A stretch of 64,000 bases of DNA from Pseudogymnoascus destructans. Its lineage: Eukaryota > Ascomycota > Leotiomycetes > Thelebolales > Thelebolaceae. The notes below the pieces were generated by a model. That model saw only the letters and a list, made by a program, of their open reading frames with translations. It was not told where the DNA came from and made no database searches. Where the stretch lies: contig NW_020167528.1 of NCBI RefSeq assembly GCF_001641265.1, forward strand, positions 1,178,001-1,242,000, read 5' to 3'. A program made the translations under genes and the position numbers. Of this stretch, positions 10,293 through 21,745 are shown piece after piece (the stretch's first letter is position 1; the number at the start of each line of letters is the position of its first letter).

Positions 10293-11111
10293 AGTTTGTT
10301 GTGTTGGTGCCGTTTTAGATGGATGGATGGGGAGTGTGTAGGTTTATGGGAATTGGGGGTGTGGATTTTCGGCGTTTGGGGGGAGGTATCGTTTTTGCTT
10401 TGAACGGGGGGAGGGAGGCGGAGTGGTTCTTCTGTTGCCACCGGCTCAGCTTAAGAGCTCACCTCCAGGGTCGGCAGGGGCCGCAGAAATCCAATCCCCG
10501 GAATACGTTCGCAAAGAAGAAGGCCTGACTAGCCCAAGGGGGCGTTGAATTTTAGCAAGGAGCTATGGTATGGGTTGGTTGCTAGGTATCCGGTTATTCA
10601 GGGATAATTATTACCAAGGAGTGATGGATGGGATGAGCTGTTTCTTTATTTTAGGTAGCTGGGGAAGCTTTACTCGTCGAGTTGAGGGGTAATATTGGGC
10701 TTTGTGGCTTCAAATCAGATTGATCCAACAATTAAGAGTCAAAGTTGTTGTTGTTGTTGTATTACCTAGGTTTGCTACTTTGAGATGGGCTAATCGAGGT
10801 ATCTAAATTGTTGTTGGAGTGATCCGTGGTGATATGTATGGATGCTTGGCTATATGCAGCACCCCCACTCTGTTCTCACTGGACCTGATTATGGCTCTGG
10901 GTGCCTATGGTGCCTGGTGAACAACTGCACCGGATATCTGGGCCAGCTACACCTCATACCACCATGGTAGAGGGTATCATACTGGGCGTGACAATCTTCC
11001 CCTGGCCTCGTCGGTAACCACTGCTCCTTCCCCCAGCAGCGGCTCCTTTCCCCTCTCCCCTCTCTTGGCCTCTCCTCCGCTTCATATAATCATCCTCCCA
11101 TCCCCCCCCCT
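10293..11111. other. Convergent intergenic region
   Basis: Lies between the 3' ends of two convergent genes. Contains a GTT microsatellite at about 10745-10762 and G-rich runs. No gene seen. Confidence 0.4.
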
Positions 11112-11691
11112 TCACCCCGCCAAAGGATTCGCATGCACCGTCACCCCTACCACCCCCACCTCCCCCACCGGCCTATTCTTCCTCCCCACCTCCACCCCCC
11201 CCAACTTTTTCAGAGTCTCCATCCCCTCCTCCCCCACCACATGTCCAAACACCGTATTCCGCTCATCCAAATGCGGCGCCGGCGCGAGGGTGATGAAGAA
11301 CTGGCTCCCATTCGTGTCGGGGCCTTTGTTGGCCATACTCACGATCCCTGCGGCGTTGTGGCGCAGGGAGGGGCGGATCTCGTCTTCGAAGTCGTGGTTC
11401 CAGATGGAGGTGCCGCCCTTTGGCAACGAAGGGGGGGCGCCGGTTTGGATCATGAAGCCGGGGATCAGGCGGTGGAAGGGGGTGGGGGTGTAGTAGCCGG
11501 AGGCGCAGAGGGCGAGGAAGTTCTGGGGAGGGGGGTTAGCTGGGTGTGCTGGGTGTTTGTGTGTGGATGGGGTGGGAAATGGAAGGGGGAGGGAAGGGGT
11601 GGGGGCTATTTACCTCTGCGGTCTTGGGCACGCTCTCGCAGAAGACTTCGATCTTGATGTCGCCGTGGGTGGTGTGCAGTGTTACGGACAT
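11112..11691 (-). CDS. cyp10: Cyclophilin-type peptidyl-prolyl isomerase, CYP10/PPIL3-like (2 exons)
   Basis: Minus strand: exon 1 is 11614-11691 (26 codons, MSVTLHTTHGD...), exon 2 is 11112-11522, and the 91-base intron has GTAAAT and CAG ends. Product 162 residues, the usual size of PPIL3/CYP10. Seen: FHRLIPGFMIQTG (catalytic Arg and Gln strand), GPDTNGSQFFITL, and HLDERNTVFGHVV. Splicing joins KTAE to NFLALCASGYY, the family consensus. Known: single-domain cyclophilins of this branch associate with spliceosomes in animals; a similar role here is inference. No signal peptide, so nuclear or cytosolic. An upstream in-frame ATG exists, but the family start is MSVTLHT. Confidence 0.93.
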
Positions 11692-11849
11692 GATGCGTGT
11701 CTGTCCCGTCTGCGTCTGCGGCGGGTTGAGGGTGGGAAGGTAGGTAGCTGTACAGCAGCGGCGTACGAGTGAGCGTGGAGCGTGGAGCTTCCGTAGGGCT
11801 GAAGAGGAAAGCACGGCGGTACCGAGATTTTAGGTTTGTATGGTGTTTT

Positions 11850-12265
11850 ACTTACTCTACTACTAACTTACTCTACTACTCTACTAACTTACTCTACTAC
11901 TTTACTCTACTAACTTACCCTACTACTACTCTACTACTCTACTAACTTACTCTACTACTACTCTGCTACTCGATTACTGTACTCTACTACTGTACTCTAC
12001 TACTGTACTCTACTACTGTACTCTACTACTCTACTACTCTACTACTCTACTACTCTACTACTCTACTACTCTACTACTCTAACTTACTACTTACTCTACT
12101 AACTTACTCTACTACTCTACCCCTCTACTATACTACTACTTACTCTACTACTCTACTAACTTACTCTACTATACTACTACTTACTCTACTACTCTACTCC
12201 TCTACTCTACTCTTCTACTCTACTCCTCCAACTTACTCTACTCCTCTACTCTACTCTTCCACTCC
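11850..12265. repeat. CTACT-type satellite, about 415 bases
   Basis: Irregular tandem array built from CTACTCTACT, CTACTACT and AACTTACTCTACT units with period variants of 8-13 bases. It is strongly strand-asymmetric (C and T, almost no G). It lies between the cyclophilin promoter and the arrestin-like gene. No ORF. Confidence 0.85.
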
Positions 12266-12898
12266 ATCCCCCGCGAACGTCTTGTCGGATACATAGCTCC
12301 GCTCTGGCTATCCTGGCCTACCTACCTCTGGGGCTACTACTTTCTCCTCGACTACTGGACTACTCATCCTCCTCCTCCTCCTCCTCACAACGGCACATAC
12401 CTCTTCCCCACATCGCAGCTGCCTCAACTCACCTCTGAGCAGCTACCTACACTATTACCGCCAGCAGCATCCCCACACTCGTTAACAAATGCGCCCTTGA
12501 ACCACCACGTCAACAAACTAAACATCTCCCTCTAGCACCTCAGCCCGCTCCCCGACGCAGCCTTTGTCTTAGATTGTGCTTATCGGTTGCGGCAAGAACG
12601 ACGTCAAAAGGTACACAAGGCCTTGGCACTCTACTACAAACCTATCGAAACTATCACGCCCCCATACCAGGACTTATTCTCGCTCTGTCTGGCCAACTGT
12701 ACCAGCAATTGTGCGCATTGACGACGAGGTTCCACTACCTTCCACTCCAGGTCGCTGCCCGACGGCAGCAGCTCTGGTCTACACTGCTGGCGAAATAGAG
12801 CGAGTAAGCGCGAGACCGCGCAAGTGTGGTCGCCCACGATTCCGACAACAGCGAGGAACGCGAGAGGGTGACGAGATCGCGCACCCCTCCCACCACTC
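12266..12898. other. Upstream region of the arrestin-like gene
   Basis: CTC microsatellite at about 12365-12392. Short frames occur here, but none resembles a known protein. Probably promoter and leader of the following gene. Confidence 0.35.
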
Positions 12899-14265
12899 AT
12901 GGCGGCGTTCGTACGGGTTCTGGGGCCGCCTAATAGCAACTTCTTGGTCGGGTACCCAGGAATCTCTGCTACTCTGGTAAGTCCCACCTTGCGACGCGGG
13001 AGAGAGCTTCGATATGCGGTGACGTCGGGGTAGCTAGCTAATGGGATCACGCAGCCGCGCATAGAGGGCAAAGTCGAAATCCGCCCGAAGAAGGGCGTCT
13101 CCGCCCCGGTCGCCATCTCCCTTGTCTCGATATGTTTACAGCGATGCGAAACCATCCACCCCGCTGCCGAGCTGATCGTGAAGAAGCACCTAGGGACCCC
13201 ACGGCGCGAGACGGTGGATATAGTGGGCAAGGAGCTCTTATTATGGAAGTGCGACATTGGGAGGGTGTCTGAGAATCTGGTCATGATGGACCTACCGTTT
13301 GTGCTGTTTATACCGTTTGGGAGAGGAGGACAGGAGACGAACCGGAGGATCCCACCGGCGAGCCTGCAGCTCCCGAGCCGGACGGCAGAGACGCGGTATG
13401 AGCTGGTGGTTACGGTGCAGCAGGGGAGCGCGGACCAGAGCAAGTTCGTCACGCCGGTGCCGATACAGAGATACGATACGTTGTCGACGTTCGGGATGTA
13501 CAACCGCCCGGAGTCGGCAGATATGGTGTCGGACCACCTCATCACGCTGGGCATATCACTACCGCGGTGGTCCTACGGACCGCTCGATCCAGTCAGCGTG
13601 TATATCAAGCTGAGCCCGAACCTGGACCATATGAAGAAGGCGACGAAGGTGATGATTCAGAAGATCACGATGGCGATCGAGGAGGAGATTACATTTAACC
13701 ATGAGGGCGACGAGCCTACGAAGAAGGTGAATAGGATTGCGAAGCAGACCACGCTGATCGGGGTCAGGATGCCCGGGACGGGCTACACCACCAATCTCGG
13801 CCTCGTCTTCCCGAGTAAGGAGAACAGGGATGCAGAAGGGATTATTAGGAGGGGCAAGCCGCATTTCCCCATGTACGGCGTCAACTCGTTCACCACGACA
13901 GGAAGCCTGTACAAAATCGAGTTCTTCCTGATAATAAAGGTAACCCCCGCACCCAGCTCGCCGACCCCGAACATACCACCCCATGGCGCCATACATACAT
14001 ACATACACTAACAACAACCCAGGCACACATGACAAACACCCGCGACATCGTCCTCCGCCAACCCATCATCGTCTGCCCCTTCGACCAACAAGCGTGCAAG
14101 GAGGAAATGGAATCCATCGAACAGGCCGCCAAAGACGCCTCCCACGTCGACGCGAACAACCCCATGCTCCCCGCCCGCACCGTCATCAAGGCCACCGACC
14201 GCGACGCCCTGAAGGCGCTCGGCTTCACGTCGGTGGGGAATCAGCGGAAGATCCTCATTGAATGA
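12899..14265 (+). CDS. Arrestin-like protein (3 exons)
   Basis: Exons 12899-12976, 13055-13939 and 14023-14265. Donors are GTAAGT and GTAACC, acceptors CAG, and the second intron has an ACTAAC branch site; all junctions are phase 0. Product 401 residues. Seen: beta-sandwich segments typical of arrestins: PRIEGKVEIRPKKG, a long strand-rich middle with DLPFVLFIPFG and SRTAETRYELVVTVQQG, and an Arrestin_C-like second half with SLYKIEFFLIIK followed by TRDIVLRQPIIVCPFD. Known: fungal alpha-arrestins are adaptors linking ubiquitin ligases (Rsp5/HulA) to plasma-membrane cargo. I see no clear PPxY motif, so it may act with a partner or be a divergent arrestin-fold protein. The start is the first ATG giving the conserved N-terminal strand. 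Confidence 0.75.
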
Positions 14266-15456
14266 GGAAGTGCGTGACGCCGTACGATTGTTGAGCCTTA
14301 CCTTATACCGAGCTAGTCCAGGGCCGCCCGCCGCAGCGGTCGGTCGAGAGAGACCCTGGATCGGATGATGCGGAGTCGGCGCCAAGACGCCAGACTTGCT
14401 GCGCTGTGCCGAGTGGATTCGAGCGGCAGTGGGACGGACGCCGGATATGAATGACGAGCGATGTAATGCATGGCGTGTATACTTGATTGATGTGTGGGTG
14501 GAGCTTTGCTTTTGGGCGAAATAACTGACTGACTGGACCAGTCCACGCATGCAATGGCCGGTTCATGGACTTTGGGGGGGGGGGGGGATGCATGGAATGG
14601 CCGGTTCATGGACTTTTGGGGGGGGGGGGATGCATGGAATGGCCGGTTTGGGATTCCGGGAGGGAAAAAGGGCGGGGGAAGGGGGGTGGCAAAGATTTGA
14701 TTTTTTGGATGAGAGGGCCGATGGATGGGCGCTCTTGTAGTATACCCGCGTTTTAGTGATGAGGCGCTGTGATCATGGTGTGATGTGAGGCTATCGGTGA
14801 GGGGAGGGGGTGGGCGGGGGTGTTGTAGGTTTGTAGGTTCTAGGGGAGGATGGGTATGGAAGGAGTTTGTGAGCATCTTCTAGATAGAGCGACAATCCCC
14901 ACGAAGGGTTTATTTTATTTAAGAAAATGAACCCGGAGACCTGCAAATGTTGAGAGCCGCTGAAGAAATCGAGTACCAGTTGTTTCACAGAGAAGCAGCA
15001 TTGGAAGCAACACCTTTCTGTCTCGGTTGCTGTAGTTGATGTTTGCCGTCTTGGTTGCTGTCTGTAGTTGGTATTTGCTATCGTCGATATCTGCTGTCGT
15101 TTGCATTCGCTGTCCATGATGGTCTTCCTATCACCAATCTTGCCATCTTTTGGGAGACACACACCCCGCCACTCCCCGTACAGACGATGCCTCCCCCTCG
15201 CCACTTATAATGTGGAGACGAGGGTTTCGCCGTTCATATGCTCCATGAGAGCATGTCTCCGCGCCAACTTAACCGTTGGCCTTTAGTAGTCTCTTCGATG
15301 TGGCTTTACTAGCTGATATAGCTTGCTTTTTAAAGGAGGCTTCTGCTCGTTGTTTTGGGGGGAGAGGAGGCGGGGTGTGTAATGGGTTGGCGGTGGGGGA
15401 TGGGACGCGATAACTACGCGATTATGGTGGTGGAGCGAATTCTGGGGCGGGCTCTT
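14266..15456. other. Intergenic region without recognisable gene
   Basis: Contains the poly-G tandem repeat described separately (14546-14650) and otherwise no frame with recognisable protein. Short frames on both strands look like chance. Confidence 0.4.
14546..14650. repeat. Tandem repeat with long poly-G tracts (period about 42)
   Basis: Two full copies and one partial copy of a unit beginning GCATG(C/G)AATGGCCGGTTCA and ending in a run of 13 and then 11 G. The third copy breaks off after GGCCGG. The long G runs may form quadruplexes and are error-prone in sequencing. Confidence 0.8.
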
Positions 15457-15650
15457 GGAGATGGCTTGTATTGCGAGCACAACTACTATAATACGGACAA
15501 CGCTTTATGAGATCCTCGTTCTCTGAGAAAGATATTGTTATAGTAATAGGATTTATTTTTGATTTTAAATCGAAATATTGGTCAATCAAAACGTCAAAAG
15601 TACTCAAACACCAGTTAATCACAATTGTGCTCGCAATACAAGCCATCTCC
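15457..15650. repeat. 26-base perfect inverted repeat with 142-base loop in the DAD1 leader
   Basis: The sequence at 15457-15482 (GGAGATGGCTTGTATTGCGA then GCACAA) recurs as its exact reverse complement at 15625-15650, ending 17 bases before the DAD1 start codon. The spacer is AT-rich. It could be a small MITE that inserted in the promoter, or a hairpin in the transcript. No target-site duplication was evident. Confidence 0.8.
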
Positions 15651-15667
15651 TCTCCCCCCAAAACAAA

Positions 15668-16090
15668 ATGTCAACCTCCACCAAACCCCCCACCGGCGCA
15701 GGCGCCTCCACCAACGCGCCCGGCGAACGCACCTACTTCGAGGCCCAGCGCGCCGCTCTCCTCGGTGAAATCGGCGTCGTACGTCCCTCCTCCCCCATCC
15801 CCATCCCCCTCCATTCTCCACTTCCTCACCCCGCGACCCAAGCTAACGCGCTGCGCCTACAGAGCCTCGAGCACGTCCTCGCGAACATCAATAAACTTAA
15901 TCGCTCGCTGGAGGGTGTTATAGCAGTCGGGAATGAGTTTGGGTCTGTGGAGGCGCTGTGGAGTCAGTTTGAGAATGTGATGGGGCATGAGCCGGTGGTG
16001 AATGAGGGGAAGAGTGAGGAGGGGGGGAGTGAGGGGGATTATGAGGAAGGGGAGGGGGAGGGGAGTGAGGTTGATGAGTCGAGGGTTTGA
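15668..16090 (+). CDS. DAD1: DASH complex subunit Dad1 (2 exons)
   Basis: Exons 15668-15778 and 15863-16090; intron GTACGT...CAG, 84 bases, phase 0 and without an in-frame stop, so an unspliced reading is also open. Product 112 residues. Seen: YFEAQRAALLGEIG then, after the splice, SLEHVLANINKLNRSLEGV and GNEFGSVEALWSQFENVM, the Dad1 core. The acidic C-terminal tail is variable in the family. Known: Dad1 is part of the ten-protein DASH/Dam1 ring that couples kinetochores to microtubule plus ends in fungi. Confidence 0.95.
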   Translation: MSTSTKPPTGAGASTNAPGERTYFEAQRAALLGEIGVVRPSSPIPIPLHSPLPHPATQANALRLQSLEHVLANINKLNRSLEGVIAVGNEFGSVEALWSQFENVMGHEPVVNEGKSEEGGSEGDYEEGEGEGSEVDESRV

Positions 16091-16425
16091 GTTGGGGGGG
16101 TGGGTTGGAGAGATGGGATGGGATGGCGTTTGGGGGGTTGTTTACGAGATATCATGGGATGGGATGCGGTGTGGGCACGGAAGCTTGTTGGTAGACAAGA
16201 ATGACGGGGACGGATGGATCAGTTGAACGCGAATTGTATATACATCTATAATACCACCCAACGAGTTAAACGACAAAAGAAAAAAGATGCCATAGTGCGA
16301 CTGCAGCCCATCCCTCTCAGCATGCTAATGCAACCCAACCCCCCCAATTCCCGCCCATCAAAACTCCATAAGCCGTCGTAATCATAATATCACACATCAG
16401 TTCCCCCCCTTCCCCTTCCGCGCTG
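16091..16425. other. Convergent 3' region between DAD1 and RHO4
   Basis: About 335 bases between two convergent genes, with GGGATGG-type short repeats. No gene seen. Confidence 0.4.
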
Positions 16426-17396
16426 TTACAAAAATCTGCAATTCCTCTTCTTCTTCTTCACCACCATCCCTCCGACCGTCCCGCCCTGGGGAGTCTGCGC
16501 AGCGTTCCTCCGGTCGCCGGAGACGACGATCTCGATTGCTTGCTCGAAGATCTCGTCGACGCCGCGCATTTCCTTGCTGCTGCACTCCATGTAGCGTGCG
16601 CCCATCTTTTGGGCGACGGCCATGCCTTGCTCTTGCGTGACGGGGGTGAGGCCTTGGGTCTTAAGGAGGTCGATGCAGGTGCGCTTGGTGCGGAGGTCGG
16701 ATTTGAGTCCGACGAGGACGAGGGGGGTGTAGGGGCAGAAATGGAGGACTTCGGGGTACCACTGAGGTTGTAGGTTAGTATTGAGTCTTCACCAGAGCCA
16801 GAGAGGCGTGGAAGGAGTGGTTGGGGGGCATACCTTGTCCATTACATTCTCCAGAGAGTTCGGGCAGTCAATGGCGAAGCAGACGAAGAGGAGGTCGGTT
16901 TCAGGGTAGGAGAGTGGACGCAGACGGTCATACTCTTCTTGCCCCGCAGTATCCCAAAGAGCGAGCTCAACAGCCTTGCCGGACTTTTTGTGGATGGGAT
17001 ATGTGATGTAGTTTTCAAAGACGGTGGGAACGTATTTCTGTTGCCGGTCAGTCAGCACATGCCTCTCTATTCAGATCAGACTTTGAGCGAGCATACCTCT
17101 GGGAAATATCCCTGGCTGTAGGAGATAAGCAGGCAAGTCTTTCCACACCCTCCATCGCCGACGACGACAATCTTTTTCGAGTACGCTGGACCCTCTGTGA
17201 CGTTCGTGCCCGCCGACTCGCGACCTGTTGACATTGTGTTCCCGCTCATCATCGTGCTAACAGTTCCTTCGCTTGATCTGGTGCTCTGGTCTCGTTGTGT
17301 GGTTTTCCTTGTTTGGTTGTCGTAGGAGTCGGCCGTCGAGGGGGATGGGTCTTGGGTGTACGAGTAGCGATCTTGCTGATAAGCCATACGCGACAT
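16426..17396 (-). CDS. RHO4: Rho-family GTPase, Rho4-like (3 exons)
   Basis: Minus strand exons 17097-17396, 16834-17037 and 16426-16761, all phase 0 with GTATGC or GTATG donors. Product 279 residues, with the long Ser/Thr-rich N-terminal extension (about 70 residues) characteristic of Rho4. Seen: P-loop GDGGCGKT, switch I YVPTVFENY, switch II DTAGQEEYDRLRPLSY, GLKSDL (nucleotide specificity), ECSSK, polybasic KKKKRN and a C-terminal CRFL prenylation box (Leu favours geranylgeranylation). Known: Rho4 localises to septa and regulates septation and actin in filamentous fungi through formins and MAP kinase scaffolds. Confidence 0.93.
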
Positions 17397-17791
17397 CGTT
17401 GTGGGTCGGCTGCGATACTGGTGGTTATTTTGATCGTGGGCTCTTTAGAGATAATATGGCAGCTGTAAGTGTAATGCAATAGCTGTAATTGATTTTTTTG
17501 TCTGCTCGTCACAGTTTCAGTTGGGAATCAGGTGGGTTCCTATAATCGACCTGGCCAAAAGCTGGACCCCAAAAGCCAGGTGTGGGTGTAAACATAAAGT
17601 GAGTTGGCGAAGCAACCACAAACCCTGAAACTAAGAAACCCTTCCCCCGCCTCCCCGACTTTTGGTTGGCATTAGCCATCTTGGGCCACTTGCGCTTCAC
17701 CAAATGTGCATTTCGATGCGCAAATCCTAGAACTTCTTCTCCTTTCCCCTCTCTCCTCCCCTACGTGCCATTCGATGCGCCAAATGAACCT
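17397..17791. other. Bidirectional promoter region RHO4 / LCB3-like
   Basis: Shared 5' space of two divergent genes, about 395 bases. CT-rich stretches near 17640-17760 are typical of fungal promoters. No further gene. Confidence 0.4.
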
Positions 17792-19769
17792 ATGTATTCT
17801 TCGCCCAATGCATCCCACGGCGAACTCGAGAAGTTCCCGGATCTCGACGATGCCGTGCTCCCTGAGATAGCGATTGACACGTCTCCCACGCCCCCCGCCT
17901 CATTGAACAATCGCGATGCGGGGATGAGGAGTCTGGATCACTGTATGTTACGAAACGCACATATCCTATACCAGCATCACTGTCGTGCTTTTGCTTGACC
18001 AATTGCTAACTATTTGGCATCGCAGATAGACGTAAACTCCCACCATGGCGATACAAGTTGCGCCAGTCCCTTCTGCCCCTTATACGAGTAGAGACTCCGT
18101 ATTTGGCCTGGATGCAGGATAAAATGCGCTCACCAGCCCTCGACTCCTACTTCGCCATCACTGCCAACCTCGGAACCCATACCTTCTTCATGGTCGTCCT
18201 GCCCATCCTCTTCTGGTGCGGATATACTTCACTTGGCCGCGGAATGGTACACATCCTCGCGAACGGCGTCTTCTTTACAGGTTTCCTCAAGGACATGTTA
18301 TCACTTCCTCGGCCGCTCTCGCCCCCTCTCCACCGCATAACTATGTCTGGATCTGCGGCGCTCGAATATGGCTTTCCGTCTACCCACTCCGCCAATGCCG
18401 TCTCCGTGGCAGTCTATGCGCTCTTCACTCTTCGCGCACCAGACTGCCCACTCGCCCCAACCACCAAGCTCATCCTTGAAGGTCTATCCTATGCATATGC
18501 TCTCTCCATTATTCTTGGGCGCCTGTACTGTGGCATGCACGGCTTCCTAGATGTCATAATCGGGTCTCTGATGGGTGCCACCATCTCCATCATCGAGTGC
18601 GTCTACGGTGGCGACATCGACAACTACCTCCACAACTCCTCCTGGCGTGCCCCGCTCCTCGTCGCTGTCGTAATCATCATCCTCGTGCGCATCCACCCCG
18701 AACCCGCGGATGATTGCCCCTGCTTCGACGACTCCGTTGCTTTCGCCGGCGTCATGATAGGCTGTGAACTCGGTGACTGGCACTATAGTAACTCGTCATA
18801 CTCTTGGTCCCACCCTGTCCCAGCCACTGTGCCTTTCTCCCTCGACCACATGGGCTGGCCGATGGCTATTACCCGCATACTCGTCGGCGTCCTCATAATC
18901 TTCATGTGGCGCGAAGTCATGAAGCCAGCCATGCTCAAGTCCCTCCCCCACCTCTTCCGCTTCATCGAGCAGTTTGGCCTCATCCTGCCCAGAAAGTTTT
19001 TCATACCCGCCAGCGAGTACAAGAAGATTCCAGCGAGATTGCGCGTTGATAATGTCATGCCCAGCGTCTCCGACTTGCCATCGCTGCTGACTTCAATCCG
19101 TCATCCAGGCCGCGGGCGCGCCGTCTCCATCGGCCCTCAATCTGCAGCCGATGCGTATGAGACGCTCGCATACCGTGACAAGCGCCGGCGCGAGAGCATG
19201 GGGACGCCGTCACCGAGCCACTCGCGGGGTAATTCTACGAACAAAGCTACGCATGTACAAACTGTCGGGTCGGAGGCGCAGGGACTGAAGTTGGAAACTG
19301 GTGAGGGGGGAGGGCTGTCGTCGCAGATTTCTCTGCCGAATAGTGTGCCTACGTCGTTGCAGAGCAGGTTGGGGGATTATGAGCAGATGATGGGCCAGGG
19401 ACATGTTATTGTCAGCCCGCCGACGCCGAGTACCGAGGAGAAGATCCCGCAGGATTGGGATCGGACGAAGCTAGGTGGGGATAGAGGGACGGAGACGGAC
19501 CTTCTGGTTGGGACGGAAAATGAGTTGGGGGAGAAAGAGATGTTTTCGAGGCTGGAGAAGCCGAGAGTCAGGTATGATGTGGAGGTCGTTACAAAATTGG
19601 TTGTTTATACAGGTATGTTTTCCCCACTCTCCCACGGCTACTATTTGATAGGATACGAGGGAACTGGAGCTGACAGAAGATAGGAATCGGTTGGTTAGCA
19701 GTGGAGATCAACCCCATCATCTTCGAACTGCTCGGCATAGGAATGAGGGAGCACAGTCCGTACGTGTAA
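17792..19769 (+). CDS. LCB3: Sphingoid base-phosphate phosphatase, LCB3/YSR3-like (3 exons)
   Basis: Exons 17792-17942, 18026-19612 and 19684-19769; product 607 residues. Seen: the three PAP2 phosphatase motifs, KDMLSLPRP, YGFPSTHS and GRLYCGMHGFLD, plus about eight hydrophobic segments, so an ER membrane enzyme. The N-terminal cytosolic stretch before the first membrane span is short, and a long hydrophilic loop (about residues 390-560) precedes the last span. The third exon supplies GIGWLAVEINPIIFELLGI, completing that final helix. Known: these enzymes dephosphorylate dihydrosphingosine- and phytosphingosine-1-phosphate in sphingolipid turnover and recycling. An upstream non-ATG extension was rejected; the first in-frame ATG is used. 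Confidence 0.9.
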
Positions 19770-20729
19770 TGACGAGGGCGCAAGTGACGACGACATACAT
19801 AGAACGATAGAGGCTGAGAGGGGGGAGGCGATGGATTGGGGCCTCGCCCCGTGTACATTACCCAATCTCATGATACGCAGTTAATGGGCAGACAGCGCCT
19901 AACTGAATTCTGGCCGATGGCAGAGACTAGGCCTTGGGTTCGGGCCTTGTAGACTGACCGGCGGGGGCCGCAGGGTTGGATACTTATGATTGACGAACGT
20001 GTTTGGGACACTAGCATTATCAGCGGACATAGTATATTGCAAAGATAGGCTGCGGTGTGCTGATATATATATATGTGCCCTTGTTCAATCTAATCCTTAT
20101 CCTGGTCCTCGTCTACCCCAGTTCCTCTCCCTCGTCCCCTTGGAGTCCCAGGTCTACCTGCCGACAAGACTCTAATCTCATCTCCGCAGAGCTCTGTGAG
20201 CTCATGACCACCTTATGGTCTCCATTCCGTGACGCCCTTTCACCAAGAGAGAATAAGAGCTAGACAACCGAAGCCTTTAGGAACCAATGAGTAAATAATG
20301 TCCGACGCTCTGCTGTGTCGAACGAGAGGCCTATTTCCAACAGATAAAAAAAACCCAACTAAAGCTCGAATGCAAAACGAGGGCAAGGGCAAACGACAGC
20401 AAGGGCAAAACGACGGCAAGGACAGAACGACAGCAAGGGGAAAACGACAGCGAATTCGAGTGACAACAAAGACACGTTAAGCAACACTAAGAGCAGCGGA
20501 CGCTTTGAGTATCCCCCGTCTCGTGGTAGCCTAATCTTGAAGTAGGGATGCATGCCTTTGAATGAGCGGCGTTGAGTGTCAACCGTGGCGTTGTGAAACG
20601 CAATTATCGTTATTTGAGCAACTCTGTTATATGCATGCACAGCAATCACAATCTAAAAATATGACAATTTTTCAATTCATGCATGATCTATAAGTACATC
20701 TCGACCCCCCGTCCCCTCATTTGGCCACT
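19770..20729. other. Convergent intergenic region
   Basis: About 960 bases without a recognisable gene between two convergent genes. Contains a minisatellite at 20378-20455 (see separate entry). Confidence 0.4.
20378..20455. repeat. Short minisatellite, CAAGGGCAAAACGACGG-like
   Basis: About four imperfect copies of a 17-20 base unit of the form (A/G)GCAAGG(G/A)(C/G)AAAACGAC. No coding sense seen. Confidence 0.6.
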
Positions 20730-21745
20730 CTACGCCAACTTCCCCGGCACAAACGGATGTCCCGCGCTCAACCCCCCATCCACCGCCCACGCCTGCCCAT
20801 TAACATAACTACTCTCATCGCTCCCCAAAAACAGCGCCACCCTCGCGACCTCATCTGCATGCGCGCCCCTCCTCAGCGGGTTCAACTGCCCAATCTTCGC
20901 CTGCGTCCCGCGCTCCCTTGCCGCATCATACATCGGCGCCGTCATCCCCGTCTCAATAACACCCGGGCACAGCGCGTTGATACGCACCCCCGTCCCAGCG
21001 AGCTGGAACGCAATAGTCTGCGCGATCGACACGACGCCCGCCTTGCTGCACGAGTAATCCGTTGACCCTGCGTTGGAGCGTAGACCGGCTACGGAGGCGG
21101 TGCCGATGATGGAGCCGGAGGGGTAGGGCTTGGAGGGGGAGGTGGTCTGCATAGCGGGCGCCGCATACTTGGCGGCCAGGAAGACGGAAACGGTGTTTGT
21201 CTTCAAGGTCGCGAGGAACTCGTCGGCTTCGACCTCGGTGAAGATCTTAGGCATGCCCACGATGCCAGCGTTGGCGAAGAAGACGTCGAGACGGCCGTAG
21301 GTGGCTAGGGCGTCATCGACGACCGCTTTGACGCCTGATGACTCTCCGGCGTCGAATTGACGGGTGTGCACGTCGACGGAGGGGAAGAGGGATGCGAGCT
21401 CGCGCTTGTGAGTTGCGAGATGCGAGTCGGCGAAGTCGCAGAGGTAGATGGCACGGGCACCATTCTCAGCGTACTGGTGGGCTGTTGCGCGGCCGATGCC
21501 CATGGGACTGTTGGTGCCTGCGATTACGTGTGAGAAGATGGGAGGCAAAAGGGAGGCGGCTTGGGCGTACCGGTGATGATTACGACTTTCCCTGCTGCGC
21601 GAGGGCCAGCGGAGGGGCCGGCGACCTTCTTGAGCTTGGGGATGTTCTCGAAGCTGCCTTGGTCGGGGATGGGGGAGACGAGCTGCTCGCTGAGCGCTGA
21701 GAGGCGGCGCTTGGCGACGGAGGCGGCGGAGGATCGGGTGGACAT
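20730..21745 (-). CDS. Short-chain dehydrogenase/reductase (2 exons)
   Basis: Minus strand exons 21571-21745 and 20730-21517; the 53-base intron falls within the glycine motif. Product 320 residues, with an extra 50-residue N-terminal segment before the Rossmann fold. Seen: VVIITGTNSPMGIG (TGxxxGIG nucleotide motif), NAG in FFANAGIVG, catalytic Ser in GTASVAG and YSCSK (YxxxK), and SYVNGQAWAVDGGLS near the C-terminus, the classical SDR ending. The co-substrate and substrate cannot be read from sequence. No targeting signal is obvious. Confidence 0.88.

Noticed and set aside
11893..12000. CTACT repeats as a CRISPR-like array
   Set aside because: No unique spacers between units, and the genome is fungal.
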